From Amycolatopsis pittospori (lineage in GTDB: Bacteria; Actinomycetota; Actinomycetes; Mycobacteriales; Pseudonocardiaceae), in the NCBI RefSeq assembly GCF_013870525.1, contig NZ_JACBXD010000004.1:1-64000 (forward strand): 64,000 nucleotides of DNA. Direction: 5' to 3'. The translations under genes and the position numbers were made by a program. Below, in pieces: positions 47,208 to 57,700 of this stretch (within the stretch, counting starts at the first letter, position 1; each line of letters opens with the position of its first letter). The notes beneath the pieces were generated by a model, which made no database searches, was not told where the DNA came from, and saw nothing but the letters and a program-made list of their open reading frames with translations.

Positions 47208-48212
47208 ATGGACCAGAACGCGCCCGACGCGTACACGGTGAGGGCGGCCATCGCACTTGCGGTACGCGCACCTTCGGTGCACAACAGCCAACCCTGGGAC
47301 TGGCGGTTCAGCGGCCGCACGGTCGAACTGCGCGCGGACACCGACCGCAGGCTGAGGCAGGCCGACCCCGAGGGTCGCGATCTGCTCATCAGCTGCGGGT
47401 GCGTGCTCCACCACTTCACGATCGCGGCCGCCGCGCTCGGCTGGGCCACCCACATCGACCGGATGCCCGAATCTGCCGTGCTGGCCCGGATCGAACTCGT
47501 TCCCCGTGATCCGCGTGAAGAGGACATCGCGCTGGCCACGGCGATACCTCGACGCCGGTCGGATCGCCGCCGGTATGCCACTCGGCCGTTGACGGCCTGG
47601 GAGGAGAACCGCCTCGCACGTAGCGCGACAGACCACCGCGCGATGCTGCGATTCGTCGACGACGCCCCGCGGCGTGCGGCCTTGACGGCCGCCGCGGTGG
47701 AGGCTCGAGGCCTGCACCGGGCCGATCCGGACTACGGAATCGAACTCGCGTCCTGGAGCGGACGGCGGTATGCCACAGACGGCGTACCCGCACGAAACGC
47801 GGTCCTGACCACCGCGGCATCGCTGGGGCGAGACTTCTCCGACGCCGTGCTCACCGACACCGAGGCCCAGGACGGCGCCGCACTGACCGTACTGTCGACC
47901 GCGGACGACACTCCGCTCGACAGGCTACGAGCAGGCGAAGCCGCCAGCGCCGTAGTGCTGACGGCGACCCGGCTGAACCTCGCGTCCTGCCTGGTCACCG
48001 AGCCACTGGAGCTGACCTGCACCCGCGGACTGATCCGCGACTGCGTCGTCGCCGAGAGAGCCGAGCCTCAGCTCGTCGTGCGAATCGGCCACCTCCCCGA
48101 CGGCACTCCCCCACTCCCTGCCACCCCACGACGTCCGATCGCGGAAGTCCTGCGGCCACTGGGTCACTACGGGATCGGTCTACCGATACCGGTACAGCAG
48201 CACGAAAGCTGA
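47208..48212 (+). CDS. Acg-family nitroreductase-like flavoprotein
   Basis: A 334-residue protein with the Acg-type opening AVRAPSVHNSQPWDWRF and two nitroreductase-fold halves. Family members (mycobacterial Acg and paralogues) bind FMN but have a covered active site and are thought to store or sequester flavin in dormant cells. It is preceded by an excellent ribosome site. It is divergent from PPK2, and the two probably share regulation. Confidence 0.88.
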   Translation: MDQNAPDAYTVRAAIALAVRAPSVHNSQPWDWRFSGRTVELRADTDRRLRQADPEGRDLLISCGCVLHHFTIAAAALGWATHIDRMPESAVLARIELVPRDPREEDIALATAIPRRRSDRRRYATRPLTAWEENRLARSATDHRAMLRFVDDAPRRAALTAAAVEARGLHRADPDYGIELASWSGRRYATDGVPARNAVLTTAASLGRDFSDAVLTDTEAQDGAALTVLSTADDTPLDRLRAGEAASAVVLTATRLNLASCLVTEPLELTCTRGLIRDCVVAERAEPQLVVRIGHLPDGTPPLPATPRRPIAEVLRPLGHYGIGLPIPVQQHES

Positions 48213-48264
48213 TACCCAGCACGAGATCAGCAACGAATCCGACGGCCGAACACGGGAGCACCTC

Positions 48265-48618
48265 ATGAACGTCGACGAACTACTGAAGAAGACCAAAGAC
48301 GGTCTCGAAACCAAGATGGTCTACGGCGAGCCGTACCACGCCGACGGGGTCACGGTGATCGTGGCCGCCACGGTCGGCACCGGTGGCGGTGGCGGCGACA
48401 GCCGCGACGAGAAGGGCCGCTCGGGCGAAGGTGGCGGGTTCGGTCTGTCGGCCAAGCCGGTGGGCGCGTACGTCATCAAGGACGGCAAGCTGCGCTGGGA
48501 ACCTGCCATCGACGTGAACCGCCTCTTGGCCACGTTCGGCATGATCGCGGTAGCGGCACTGTTCGCGGCCACACGTTTCGCGAGGCTCAAGCGGGAGGCC
48601 GAGCCAGAGTTCTCCTGA
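48265..48618 (+). CDS. GerW-family protein (YtfJ-like)
   Basis: A 117-residue protein. MVYGEPYHADGVTVIVAATV matches the start of the GerW/YtfJ domain and VGAYVIKDGKLRWEPAIDVNRLL its end. They flank a glycine-rich segment, GTGGGGGDSRDEKGRSGEGGG, that is typical of this family. A C-terminal hydrophobic helix (about 90-105) would tether it to the membrane. It begins 52 bases after the nitroreductase and is probably in the same transcript. GerW proteins are linked to sporulation or germination in Bacillus; here the role is unknown. Confidence 0.87.
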   Translation: MNVDELLKKTKDGLETKMVYGEPYHADGVTVIVAATVGTGGGGGDSRDEKGRSGEGGGFGLSAKPVGAYVIKDGKLRWEPAIDVNRLLATFGMIAVAALFAATRFARLKREAEPEFS

Positions 48619-49024
48619 CGGCGGATCGGTAGTGGCGATCATCGAGCGGCCCTGAACCCGGCAGGGAATCCACGGAAAGCGGTGCGGGGAGAGCGAGGAC
48701 GTGAACGCCAAGCTACGAACCGCTTGCGATCTGCAAAGTCTCCTGACCTGGATGACCAGGACGGGGCACGGTCACGGGAACAGATGTGAGCACAGCTGGT
48801 CGCCGCACCGAGCGGGATCTCAGACTCGGCCGTGACAGACCGCCACTATCGACTGGACGGCCTTGTCATCGCAGGCGTCCCAGTCGGCGCGGTCCACGGC
48901 CCCGCCCTTGTCGTCGAGGGTGAGGGAGATCCCCGACCAGGGCCGAGGAATTCCCGCTGACCACTATCGGTTCGTCGCGCGAGTCGATCGCACAGAGACT
49001 GGCACCCCTGATACCACGGCTTTG
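48619..49024. other. Gene-free gap after the GerW gene
   Basis: 406 bases with no supported ORF, hairpin or IS end. It separates the stress block from a mobile-element-rich region. Confidence 0.35.
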
Positions 49025-49243
49025 TCAATCGCCCCTGGGCTCCAATCCGTCGGCGGGGTCAAGCCCTAACATGGCGAGTAGCAACGCACAGTCCTCGACG
49101 TCCTTCGCCGCCGACGCCACCAGACGCGCGCCGCGACAACGCTGGTCGCGGCTCATCTCGTAGGACTCTGGCCTGACGCCATCGAGGCTCGCCGCAGGCC
49201 GCCTCGTCACGGCGGCACCTGTCTTTCTTCCCTTGGCTCTCAT
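49025..49243 (-). CDS. Small hypothetical protein (72 residues)
   Basis: Starting at ATG 49243 (GTG 49246 also possible) with GGGAGG about eight bases upstream, this encodes a basic N-terminal half and a C-terminal acidic helix AAKDVEDCALLLAMLGLDP. That helix resembles short actinomycete proteins of unknown role that end in D-C-x-x-L-L-x-M-L-G-L. The ribosome site and the helix pattern support it; there is no functional clue. Confidence 0.45.
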   Translation of the reverse strand: MRAKGRKTGAAVTRRPAASLDGVRPESYEMSRDQRCRGARLVASAAKDVEDCALLLAMLGLDPADGLEPRGD

Positions 49244-49246
49244 CAC

Positions 49247-50184
49247 GCCACCTCCCGAGTCGGCTGTTCCGCGGGTAAACAGCCGAGGACTGGGGCGGCA
49301 CCGGTGGGGTCGTCAAGGGGAACGTGTCCTCGCCACCCTCTCCGGTTCCTCCAGGGTAGCCCTGCGACCGCGTCACGAAGCCGATCATTCGTCTGCGAGA
49401 CCTGAACCACCCACGCGGATGAGCACGACACCGGCCGAGAGGCCCTACCCTGGAATCAGACGCCCTGGACCGCGGCCGACCGGTGACGATGAATCGGACT
49501 CGATCGAGGTGACCAGAGGTGCCAACGGAAGTTCCTCCAGGCCGGCCCGCTCGGGCAAGGCGCTGCCCCGCCTGTCACCAGCCGATCAATTCCCCGGCCG
49601 CCGTCGACGGCACGCCTTCCCTGCGTCGTCGACACCCGACCATGCCTGCCGTTCCTGAGACAGACCCGGCCAAGCAGGCAGAGAACACTCACCGGGACTG
49701 GCCCACTCGTCACGGTGGCGGCTACCCGCAGGGATGGCGAGTCCGTTTTCGCCGGCACGCGTCCTGTCCACCCAACCACGCAAGGCCTGCTGAACAGGAA
49801 CGCACCGGAACGGTAGCGGGAGGCAGCCTGCGTGACGAACACACCGGCATCACCTGGGTTCCGATCCGTCCGGACGGCGCCCGCACCGGCACCTCTGCCC
49901 GTGCCATTCGGGCGACAGACATCCTCGACGCCGAACCGCCGGCGCGCGATCCGAACTGAAATCGCTATGCACAGGAAGTCTCTCAAACCGCAAGCAAGGG
50001 ACAGCGAAAGATTCACACCACCGGGCTGATCAGCCTCTTCACCGGAGCACCGACGGACTGTGTCGTGCCGGTACCCGTGCACGATCCTCGAGATCGCTCG
50101 CGGGCACGGCGGAACCGCAAGGAGGGTGGTGAGTTCCAACGTCCGCAAGGAAACGCGCTAAGGGGTGGTGAATCGTGATCAAGC
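49247..50184. other. Gene-poor region before the recombinase remnant
   Basis: About 940 bases. Overlapping open frames on both strands (for example 49519-49959 +, with one CPACH zinc-like pair) have no recognisable domain and no good ribosome site. I see nothing here that can be supported as a gene. The right end (from about 50080) may contain decayed sequence from the serine recombinase that follows. Confidence 0.3.
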
Positions 50185-51182
50185 GTGTACGACATCCTGC
50201 GGAACCCGAAGTACACCGGCTATCAGGTCTTCAACCGACGAGCCACCCGATCACGACGAGGCAAAGTCAACGACCCGATCAAGTGGGCCTGGTCGCCTGC
50301 CCCTGTACATGAGCCGCTGATCCCGAAGTGGATGTGCGACGCGATCAACGCGGGCTGGAAGTCCAACCAGGGCTCGCGAGACGGAACCGAACCAACGAAC
50401 AACACCCGGCCACGGCCAGGACGTACCTCTTCCGTGGACGGATGTTCCACGAACGCGGAAGACGGATGTTCGGCGATCCGCGTCATGGCGGGGCGTACTA
50501 CCGCTGCCGGCGAGCAACAACAACCGAGGCCGTTCAGACAGGTTCGCCGACCATGAAAGGTCCTCTACCTTCACGAGGACGCTGTGGCCAAGTTCTTCGC
50601 CGACCGAGTGTTCGGCCCCGACCGGCGGGCGACCTTGCCGGTGTCGACGATCATGCGACAGCAGAACGAGACCGTGTTCAGCGCAAGCTGGCCGAGATAG
50701 CCAAACAACAGGCATCGATCCTGAAACAAGCGCAGCAAGGCGACCCTGACGATCCCTTCACCGCCGCACTGCGGGGTGACTACAACAACCTCGCCAAAGA
50801 GGAGAAGCAACTCCAGGCCAAGATCACAGAGCTGAACGAAGCGGACCTTGCTGTGACGCCGAAAGGGGTGACGGTAGACGAACTGCCTCTGATCGACGCG
50901 CTGCCCTACCTCGGGTTGGCGCCGAGACCGTACCTTCAAGCGCTGTTCGAGGCCGTCCAGCTCGCCATCATGGTCCACGACGACGGCGAACATGCGACAA
51001 TCACGATCAAACTCCCGGCAGGCCAACTACCGAAGATCACTCACGTAGCGGAAAGGATCACCGACGCGACGCACTCCCCCGAACTCCAGCGCGCAGCCGC
51101 GCCGGAGCTTGTGGGGATGTTGTCTGTGCCCCCGGACAGGCTCCTCCGGGTTGTACAGCGGGAAGCACTCTGTGCGCAGTGA
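50185..51182 (+). pseudogene. Large serine recombinase remnant (recombinase, zinc-ribbon and coiled-coil parts)
   Basis: The first frame gives the recombinase-domain motif YDILRNPKYTGYQVFNRRA. A second frame gives the zinc-ribbon region YLFRGRMFHERGRRMFGD...YYRC, with most Cys ligands lost. A third frame adds VLYLHEDAVAKFFADRVFG. The second frame then resumes with the coiled-coil region (RDRVQRKLAEIAKQQASILK). The N-terminal catalytic Ser domain is missing. At least three frameshifts make it inactive. It marks a former integrative element or prophage. Confidence 0.75.
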
Positions 51183-51404
51183 ACGGGCGGCACTCTCAGG
51201 ATGCACATCGATCAATGAGAAGCCGCTAATTATCAGCGCACTCGTATCGCTGATCATGCAGCGTCGGCATGCCCAGTCGACCAAGACGTGAAGCTCGCAG
51301 CAAACAGGACGCGCCAGGTCAGCCAACTCGAACGCCGGCGGGCGACAGCGACAAGTCTCCATTTTCGATCCTGCCGCTTGCTCCGCCAAAGGCGCGCACA
51401 ACGC

Positions 51405-51660
51405 AATCATCCGGACCCACATAGCGGGGCGCCCGGTGCCCGCTGGGACGATGCACGCATCCAGGCTGCGTTGCGCGCGGCGCGGCAGTGCGGCGTGGTT
51501 TGATCGATCGCAATCCCGCTCGCTTCATCGATCTTCCACGGCAGCAGCGGCCACCCGCGGTGGCGTGGACCGCCGCGCAGACCACGACGTTCCCGCGGAA
51601 CACCCGCGCCCTTCTGCTCTACCCCACTGTTCCATCTGCTGGGCATTGCTCGGCCAACGC
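51405..51660 (+). pseudogene. Tyrosine recombinase (phage integrase) fragment
   Basis: Pieces in different frames match the end of the SAM-like core-binding domain and the start of the catalytic domain: ARWDDARIQAALRAARQ, then GLIDRNPARFIDLPRQQRPP. The catalytic Arg-His-Arg-Tyr residues are not present. It ends where an ISL3 fragment begins on the other strand. Confidence 0.55.
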
Positions 51661-51850
51661 GGCGGCGAGGTGATCGGCCCGCCGTGGAGCGACATCGATC
51701 AGCAAGTCGCGCATTGCGTTCGCGCCTGATCGCGAAGTCGTCGACCCCGAGTACCTCGACAGTACCGTCGTTCGGGTCAGGCAATGCGTGCACAAGCCCA
51801 GCAGGGTCCCCCCGCTGGCCGTCAGTCCCGGGTCGTGGAGCCAGCCGTGG
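51650..51850 (-). mobile_element. ISL3-family transposase fragment
   Basis: On the minus strand, VHALPDPNDGTVEVLGVDDFA followed after a one-base shift by MRDLLIDVAPRRADHL spells the first DDE-domain motifs of ISL3 transposases (VLGVDDFAxRR, then six residues, then LLIDVxxRR). The rest is missing and there are frameshifts on both sides. Confidence 0.6.
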
Positions 51851-51866
51851 TTTTGTCTGCGTGATG

Positions 51867-51941
51867 TGACCGCGGTTGTCCGTCTGTAGTGACCGCGGTC
51901 GGCGTGGTTGCGAAGTAGGTGTTCGTGAGATTTGACCGCGG
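51867..51941. repeat. Three TGACCGCGG repeats at the left end of the IS21-like remnant
   Basis: TGACCGCGG occurs at 51867-51875, 51890-51898 and 51933-51941, just upstream of the istA start. IS21 elements carry such multiple terminal repeats as transposase-binding sites. No matching right end is seen. Confidence 0.6.
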
Positions 51942-51986
51942 GTGAACCCTTGCGGTGGGCGGCTACGTGTGCTTGACGGAGCACGT

Positions 51987-53616
51987 ATGTCCCCGCTGTC
52001 GAAGGTAGAGCTCTACGCGGCGATCCGCCGGGACGCCCGGGCTGGCATGTCCGGGCGTGCTTTGGAGCGGAAATACAACGTCGGCCGGCGCACGGCGGTC
52101 AAGGCGCTCGCATCGGCGTGGCCGGAGCCGCGGAAGAAGCCATCACCGCGGTCTTCGGAGCTCGATCCATTCAAGCCAGTGATCGACGAAATCCTGCGTG
52201 CGGACCTGGATGCCCCGGCGGAAACAGCGGCACAAGGTGAAGCGGATCTTCGACCGGTTGATCGACGAACACGCCATGGCCGAAGTGTCGTATCAGGTCG
52301 TCCGCACCTACGTCGCGATCCGCGAGCCCGAGGTCCGGATCTCGGCCGACCGCGGCCCGGCCGAGGTGTTCATACCGCAGTCGCATCGGCCGGGACAGGA
52401 GGCGGAGATCGACTTCGGCGAGGTCGCCGTGCGGCTGCGCGGCACGCTCGTGACGTGTTTCCTGTTCGCGCTGCGGCTGTCGTTCTCCGGCAAGGCCGTC
52501 CACAAGATTTCCCTGTCGGGCGGCCAGGAGGCGTTCTTCGAGGGGCACGAGCACGCGTTCCGGGTGCTCGGTGGTGTCCCGCTCGGCCAGATCCGCTACG
52601 ACAATCTCAAGGCCGCGGTCGCCCAGGTGCTGGGGTTCTCGCGGTAGCGGGTGGAAACCGAGCGGTGGACCGCGTTCCGGTCGCACTGGGCGATCGAGCC
52701 CTTCTATTGCCACCCGGTTTGCAGGGCGCGCACGAGAAGGGCGGGGGCGAGGGCCAGATCGGATGGTTCCGCCGCAATCACCTCGTCCCGGTTCCCGAAG
52801 TCAGCTCGCTGAGCGAGCTCAACACCTGCATTGAGGCTTGGGACGTCGCCGATGAGACCCGCCGGATCGGGGCGCGGCCACGCACGATCGGCGAGATGTT
52901 CGCGCTCGAGGCTCCGCTGCTACGGCCGTTGCCGGACGAGCCGTTCGAGACCGGCCGCTGGTTCACCCCGCGGGTCGACCGGTTCAGCCAGATCAGCATC
53001 CGCACCAACCGCTACTCGGTGCCTGTCCGGCTGATCGGGCGCCGGGTCCGGGTGCTGTTGCACGCCTCCGAGCTGATCGTGTTCGACGGCCGCACCGAGG
53101 TCGCCCGGCACGAGCGGCTGCTGGCCAAGGCCAGCAGCCGTCTCGAGCTGGACCACTACCTCGAAGCGCTGGTCCGCAAACCCAGTGCCCTCCCTAGGGC
53201 GACCGCCCTGGAGCAGGCGCGCGGCGGGTAAGTTCACCCCGGTGCACGACGCCTGGTGGGCCGCTGCCCGCAAGACCCACGGCGACCGCGACGGCACCCG
53301 CGCGCTGATCCAGATCCTGCTGCTGCACCGGCACATGACCCACGAACACGTCGTCGCCGGCCTCGCGGCGGCACTGCGCGCCGGCGCGCTGACCGCGGAC
53401 GCGGTCGCGCTCGAAGCCCGCCGACACCGACACCACACCACCGTCGGCAGCCGACCGGGTCGTCCCGCCCGCAGCGGTGACCTCGCTGACCGAACGGCGG
53501 CTTACCCAGCTGCCGCCCGACACCCGGCCGCTGCCGTCGGTGGCGATCTACGACCAGCTGCTGCTCAGCCACCGAACTCCCAGAGAAGGGACAAACACAT
53601 GACCGCGATCCCCTAA
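51987..53616 (+). mobile_element. istA: IS21-family element remnant: frameshifted istA, istB lost after five codons
   Basis: IstA starts at 51987 with MSPLSKVELYAAIRRDARAG and an HTH region, shifts frame near 52200, continues with RPGQEAEIDFGEV (first DDE Asp region) and QIRYDNLKAAV, and meets a stop at 52645. It then resumes in another frame (WFRRNHLVPVPEVSSLSELN, RFSQISIRTNRYSVPVR) and shifts again at 53228 into WWAAARKTHGDRDGTRALIQ. The istB start ATGACCGCGATCCCC is followed at once by TAA 53614-53616. The element is inactive and its right end has been lost. Confidence 0.85.
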
Positions 53617-53703
53617 AACACTCCACTCGTCCGACACTAAAGTCGACTACCGACTCTGAGCAGGGCTGTGACCATCAACCACAGACCGCATCCACCTAAT
53701 TAA

Positions 53704-54141
53704 TTAACCCGCATAAATTACCAGTGTCGGCCCATAATCATCGGAACCATCACTGAACTGAACCACGAACTCTCTTCCAGGAAATTGCATTAGCGCCGAA
53801 CTCTTCCAAGATTCGACCATCCGGTGCGCGAGTTCAACCAGAGCATCGTTCTCAGCCTCAGATTTCGGCGAAAAGAAGTCCCAAAGATGAACGTGATTTA
53901 CCGCAGATTCAACCGATTGTTCGACGCCATCGAATCGATCGATCCACGCATCGACTCCACTGGCATCGAAGACGAAGTCCAAGAATATGCAGCCGCGATA
54001 TTCGACAAAGCCAGGAGACATTAGCGCGATTACCGAGCACGCTTCAGCGATCGACACATTAGACAGCATGAACGTCCGAAGGTCAAAGCTGCCAAGATCG
54101 GCACACCAGGCATCCACCTGCGGCAGGCCGTTCAGTTCCAT
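53704..54141 (-). CDS. Low-GC hypothetical protein, candidate immunity protein for the RHS toxin
   Basis: A 145-residue acidic protein starting MELNGLPQVDAWC and ending DGSDDYGPTLVIYAG, with no membrane segment or signal. Its base composition and codon use are visibly AT-richer than everything else nearby except the C-terminal tip of the RHS gene (54783-55105). It lies on the same strand downstream of that tip, where polymorphic-toxin immunity genes are normally found. An IS5 remnant separates the two. Cytoplasmic location, acidity and shared composition support an immunity role, but no family is recognised, and this stays an inference. Confidence 0.6.
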   Translation of the reverse strand: MELNGLPQVDAWCADLGSFDLRTFMLSNVSIAEACSVIALMSPGFVEYRGCIFLDFVFDASGVDAWIDRFDGVEQSVESAVNHVHLWDFFSPKSEAENDALVELAHRMVESWKSSALMQFPGREFVVQFSDGSDDYGPTLVIYAG

Positions 54142-54267
54142 GTCACCTTACCTTCTTCATGCGTACGTTGCTCATGAGTTTACAACCTCCTCGACATGAG
54201 GACCTAACAGAATGGCCTTGGATGTGACTTGACGCCGCATCTTGGTGATGACCCGGAGGCGGGCTCA

Positions 54268-54743
54268 ATGAGGGCAGCCGTTGATGGATCGCATGTGCGG
54301 ACGTTAGAAGGGGCCCAGAAACCAGCCCCAGCCCAGTGGACCGAGCCCGTGCCGGGTCGAAACACCAAATAATCACCGACGACACCGGCATCCCGCTCGC
54401 GGACACCCTCATCGGCGGGGACCGACATGACGTCACCCAGCTGATGCCGCCGATCCACGCGATCCCACCCGCGCGGGGCCGACCGGGCCACCGCGGCGAC
54501 AGCCACGCCGGATCTACTCCGACCAGGCCTACGAACACGACAAGTACCGCCCTTTGTCCACGCCACGAGAATCCCGCCTGCCACCGCCCGCAGCGACGAA
54601 CACCGCGGCCCCGGCGCCCACCGCTGGAGCACCGAAGACGCCTTCACACTTCTGCACTAGTCACGCCGCCTGCGCCTCCACTGGAAAATCTGCAACGACA
54701 TCCACCAGACGTTCCTAGCACTCGGCTGCACCATAATCTGCTG
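54268..54743 (+). mobile_element. IS5-family transposase remnant
   Basis: Frames taken together give VDGSHVRTLEGAQ, then VDRARAGSKHQIITDDTGIPL, GGDRHDVTQLMPPIHAIPP, IYSDQAYEHDKYR and finally RRLRLHWKICNDIHQTFLAL, which is the DDE core and tail of IS5-group transposases. Several frameshifts and a stop (TAG near 54659) break it, and no terminal repeats are evident. It lies between the RHS toxin and its candidate immunity gene. Confidence 0.7.
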
Positions 54744-54782
54744 ACACAGACTCAAACCACTCAATCTGTTAGGACCCCTTAA

Positions 54783-57700
54783 TCAGCAACCAATACGAGG
54801 CAAATCGTCAGGGCCAGCCGGAATTGCAACCTTGCTCTGCTGAGGGAAAATTCTTCCATCCGGAGCCACGTTACGCGTAAACTCTTGAATATGCGGCGTC
54901 GGAACTCCGAGATGAGTCGCGCCGACCAGGTCAACCCTTCGCAAAATTATCCCGTCAGCATCATATACCGCATAATTACTGATAGCACCGTTATGAGTGC
55001 GATACAGAATTCCATTAGCTGGCCCGCCAGCATCCAATGCGCCGCCAACCGGAAATTTTCCATTGCCCCAAGGCGTCGCACCACTAAGGTCGACACCTGT
55101 CCCACCGGCGTTATGGGCGAGAATCGGCACAGTCCCGGCGATTACGTGATATGTGTGCAGGGTGTCGACGGTGAGGTTGTAGACGCGCTGACGCTGGGCC
55201 TGCCATCGGTCGACCTTGACCACAGTAACGACCACACCAGTATCCGTCCGGAGAGTATCACCGGCCTTAAGGTCGGTCGCGTCGGTCCAGGACGCGCGGT
55301 CTGGCGACCAGAACGGGTGTTTGTCGGTCGCGATGACCACACCGACCTTATCTCCGCTGGGGCCGTCGACGTCGACGGTCAATTCGACCAGGTTCTTCTG
55401 ACCTTGTCCTACGATGGTCGCAATCACTGGGCGCGACTCGGTGCGGCCGGTTTCAGGGTCTGTGGCGACGACCTCGTCACCGACCTCGATTTCTTCGATC
55501 GGTTTCGTTACCCCGCCGACGAGCAGCACCCGGGTACCGGCGACGAAACTATTCGACGTGGCACACTTCGCCACGGTCGGGGCAACATCGCTGAATTCCT
55601 TTGCCCCCTGTTTAACAGCGGCTTTGGCGCCGGCGGCTGCCCAGCCGACGAAGGGAATAGCGGCGGCCGCGGAGAGTCCTGCGTTGAAGTCGTCGCCCTC
55701 ACCCGCATAGATTGCCGCGTTGACCAGGTCTGCGGCCTCGCCGAGCAAGGGGAGGTAGCCGATGATGTCAAGGCTGTTATGTGCGGCTTCGGAGAGACTT
55801 TCCGATCTGAACAACTGCCAGGCCGCGCCTAGACCGGTCCAGGGCACTGCTACGGCGTCCGCCCACTCCAGGGGCGTCTGCGGAAGGCGCTTTTGCTTCT
55901 TCGCGCCGTTCATCTGCGCCTGGTTGTACTGCCGTCGTTTCTCGTTAGCACCGGGCTGGCCGCGCTTGACGTTCATGTTCGTGAGCTGCTGGTCGCTGTA
56001 GTGACCGTGGATGCCGCTGCCGGCCACCGGATCGATCCCGCAGTCGCCCCGCCAGCCGACGCAATAACCCGGCGAGTCCTCAGGAGCGAGACCAGATGGG
56101 TCACTCAGCGCGATCGGGTTGTTGTTGGCGTAGCTGTAGCCGTTGATCTGTTGCGGGCTGGACGGGTCGAGAAGCGGGTCCAGCGACACGAACCGGCCCA
56201 GATCGGCGTCGTAGTCACGGGCACCGAGATGCGTAAGCCCGGTCGAGGCATCGATCGTGCCGCCCACGAAGCCACGCTCACCCGGCATAGCGACGTCCGG
56301 GCCCCGTTGGCTGCCGAAGGGGGTTTGGCGTCGTTGCTTGACCGTGAGGTCGTTCGCGTTGATCGCGACCTGCGTGGTGCCCTGATGATCACCGGCAAGC
56401 CAGGTCAAGACGCCGCCGGTCCGCATCGCGACTGTCGCCCCGCCGTGGGTGTAGTACCTCGTCGTGGTCGCGTTCCCGCTCGCCTTGTCAAGGCGAACCT
56501 CCTGCCCACCGAGATAGAGCGTCGTGCCCGTCGGATCACGCCGGATCAGCCGATCGCCGTCGGCGTCATAGAGGAATGTCGTGTCCGAGGTGCCGTCGGT
56601 CACCTTCTCGAGCTTGTTCTCGATGTTCCATTCGAGGTTTTGCTGCCCGGAGGCACCGGGGCGGGTCTTGGTGTTGCCGAGTTGGTCGTAGGTGTATTGA
56701 GTCGTCTTGGCGCCCGCAGGCCCTTCTGTGGTGATGGAGTTGGGCACATGCGGTTTGGCGGTCCCGGGAGCGGCGTAGCTGTACTTGCGGGTGATGTCGC
56801 CACCAGTCAGGTGCTGGGTGTCACCGGTCCGGTTGCCGGACTTGTCATAGGTGAAGGATTGCCAGTACGGGGCCGGACCACCGAGACCGGTGGAACCGGG
56901 AGGCGCGCCGCAATCGGGGTTGGCGGGCGTCCATGCTTCGGTGAGACGTGTCAGGTAGTCGTAGCCGAAGCACTGCTTGTCCGTCGGCTGCCCGATGGGG
57001 GTGTTAGCGATCGAGGTGATGTTGCCCGTGGGGTTGTAGGTGTAGTGGGTGTCGGTCTGCATCGGCTGCGGGACCTCGGCGTCGACGATGGTGCGATCGA
57101 GCCGTCGGGTGTTGGTGTCGTAGTAGTAGGACAGCCACGCCCGTTTTCCGTTGGCGCTGGTGCTGCTCTTGCCTCCGAGCTGTAGCCGCTGTGGTTCGCC
57201 GTAGCGGGTGTAGCTGCTCTCGGATACGTAGTCCTGGTAGTCCTCGTCCACGCCGCCTTCGGTGCTCTGGAGGTATCCGAGATCGTCGTGGACATAGAGC
57301 ATGCTTTCGACCGACAGGTCACCTGCCCGCGGAATACCCTCACCGCCGAGGCTTCCATCCCAGTTGTACTGGAAGAACGACTGATAGGTACCGGCCAGCT
57401 TCGGGCCCTCGATCGGCGGGATGATGGTCGACTGGACGGTCGGCTGGTACAGCGGCCCATAGACGTTGACCTTCTTGACGTAGGCGTTCCCGTCGACCCA
57501 GCGAGTTGACGACGCGACCTGCCCGATCCCCTTGTGCGCGGTGTCGTAGGCCCATTCACTGAGTTTGGTCCCCGCCAGGCTGTCTTTGAAGACGCCGGTC
57601 TTGCGGCCGAGTTTGTCGTAGCCGTAGGCGAGGGTGACGTTGCGGGCGTCGGTGCTGCTGGTCTGCTGGTTCAGCTTGTTGTAGGTGTAGGTGGTGGCAC

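Noticed and set aside
49519..49959. 146-codon open frame with one CPACH pair
   Set aside because: Overlapping open frames on both strands, a poor ribosome site and no second zinc-ligand pair. It lies in decayed mobile-element surroundings.
51659..51701. Extended integrase match (RGGEVIGPPWSDID) on the plus strand
   Set aside because: The same bases read on the minus strand fit the ISL3 LLIDVxxRR motif at the exact expected spacing from VLGVDDFAIRR. I give the segment to ISL3 and end the integrase fragment earlier, though the boundary is uncertain.
55100..55570. Possible protein-splicing intein in the RHS gene
   Set aside because: The Hint domain starts with Cys and ends ILAHN without a host protein continuing in homologous form. 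This is the usual pretoxin Hint domain that releases the tip, not an intein interrupting a gene.
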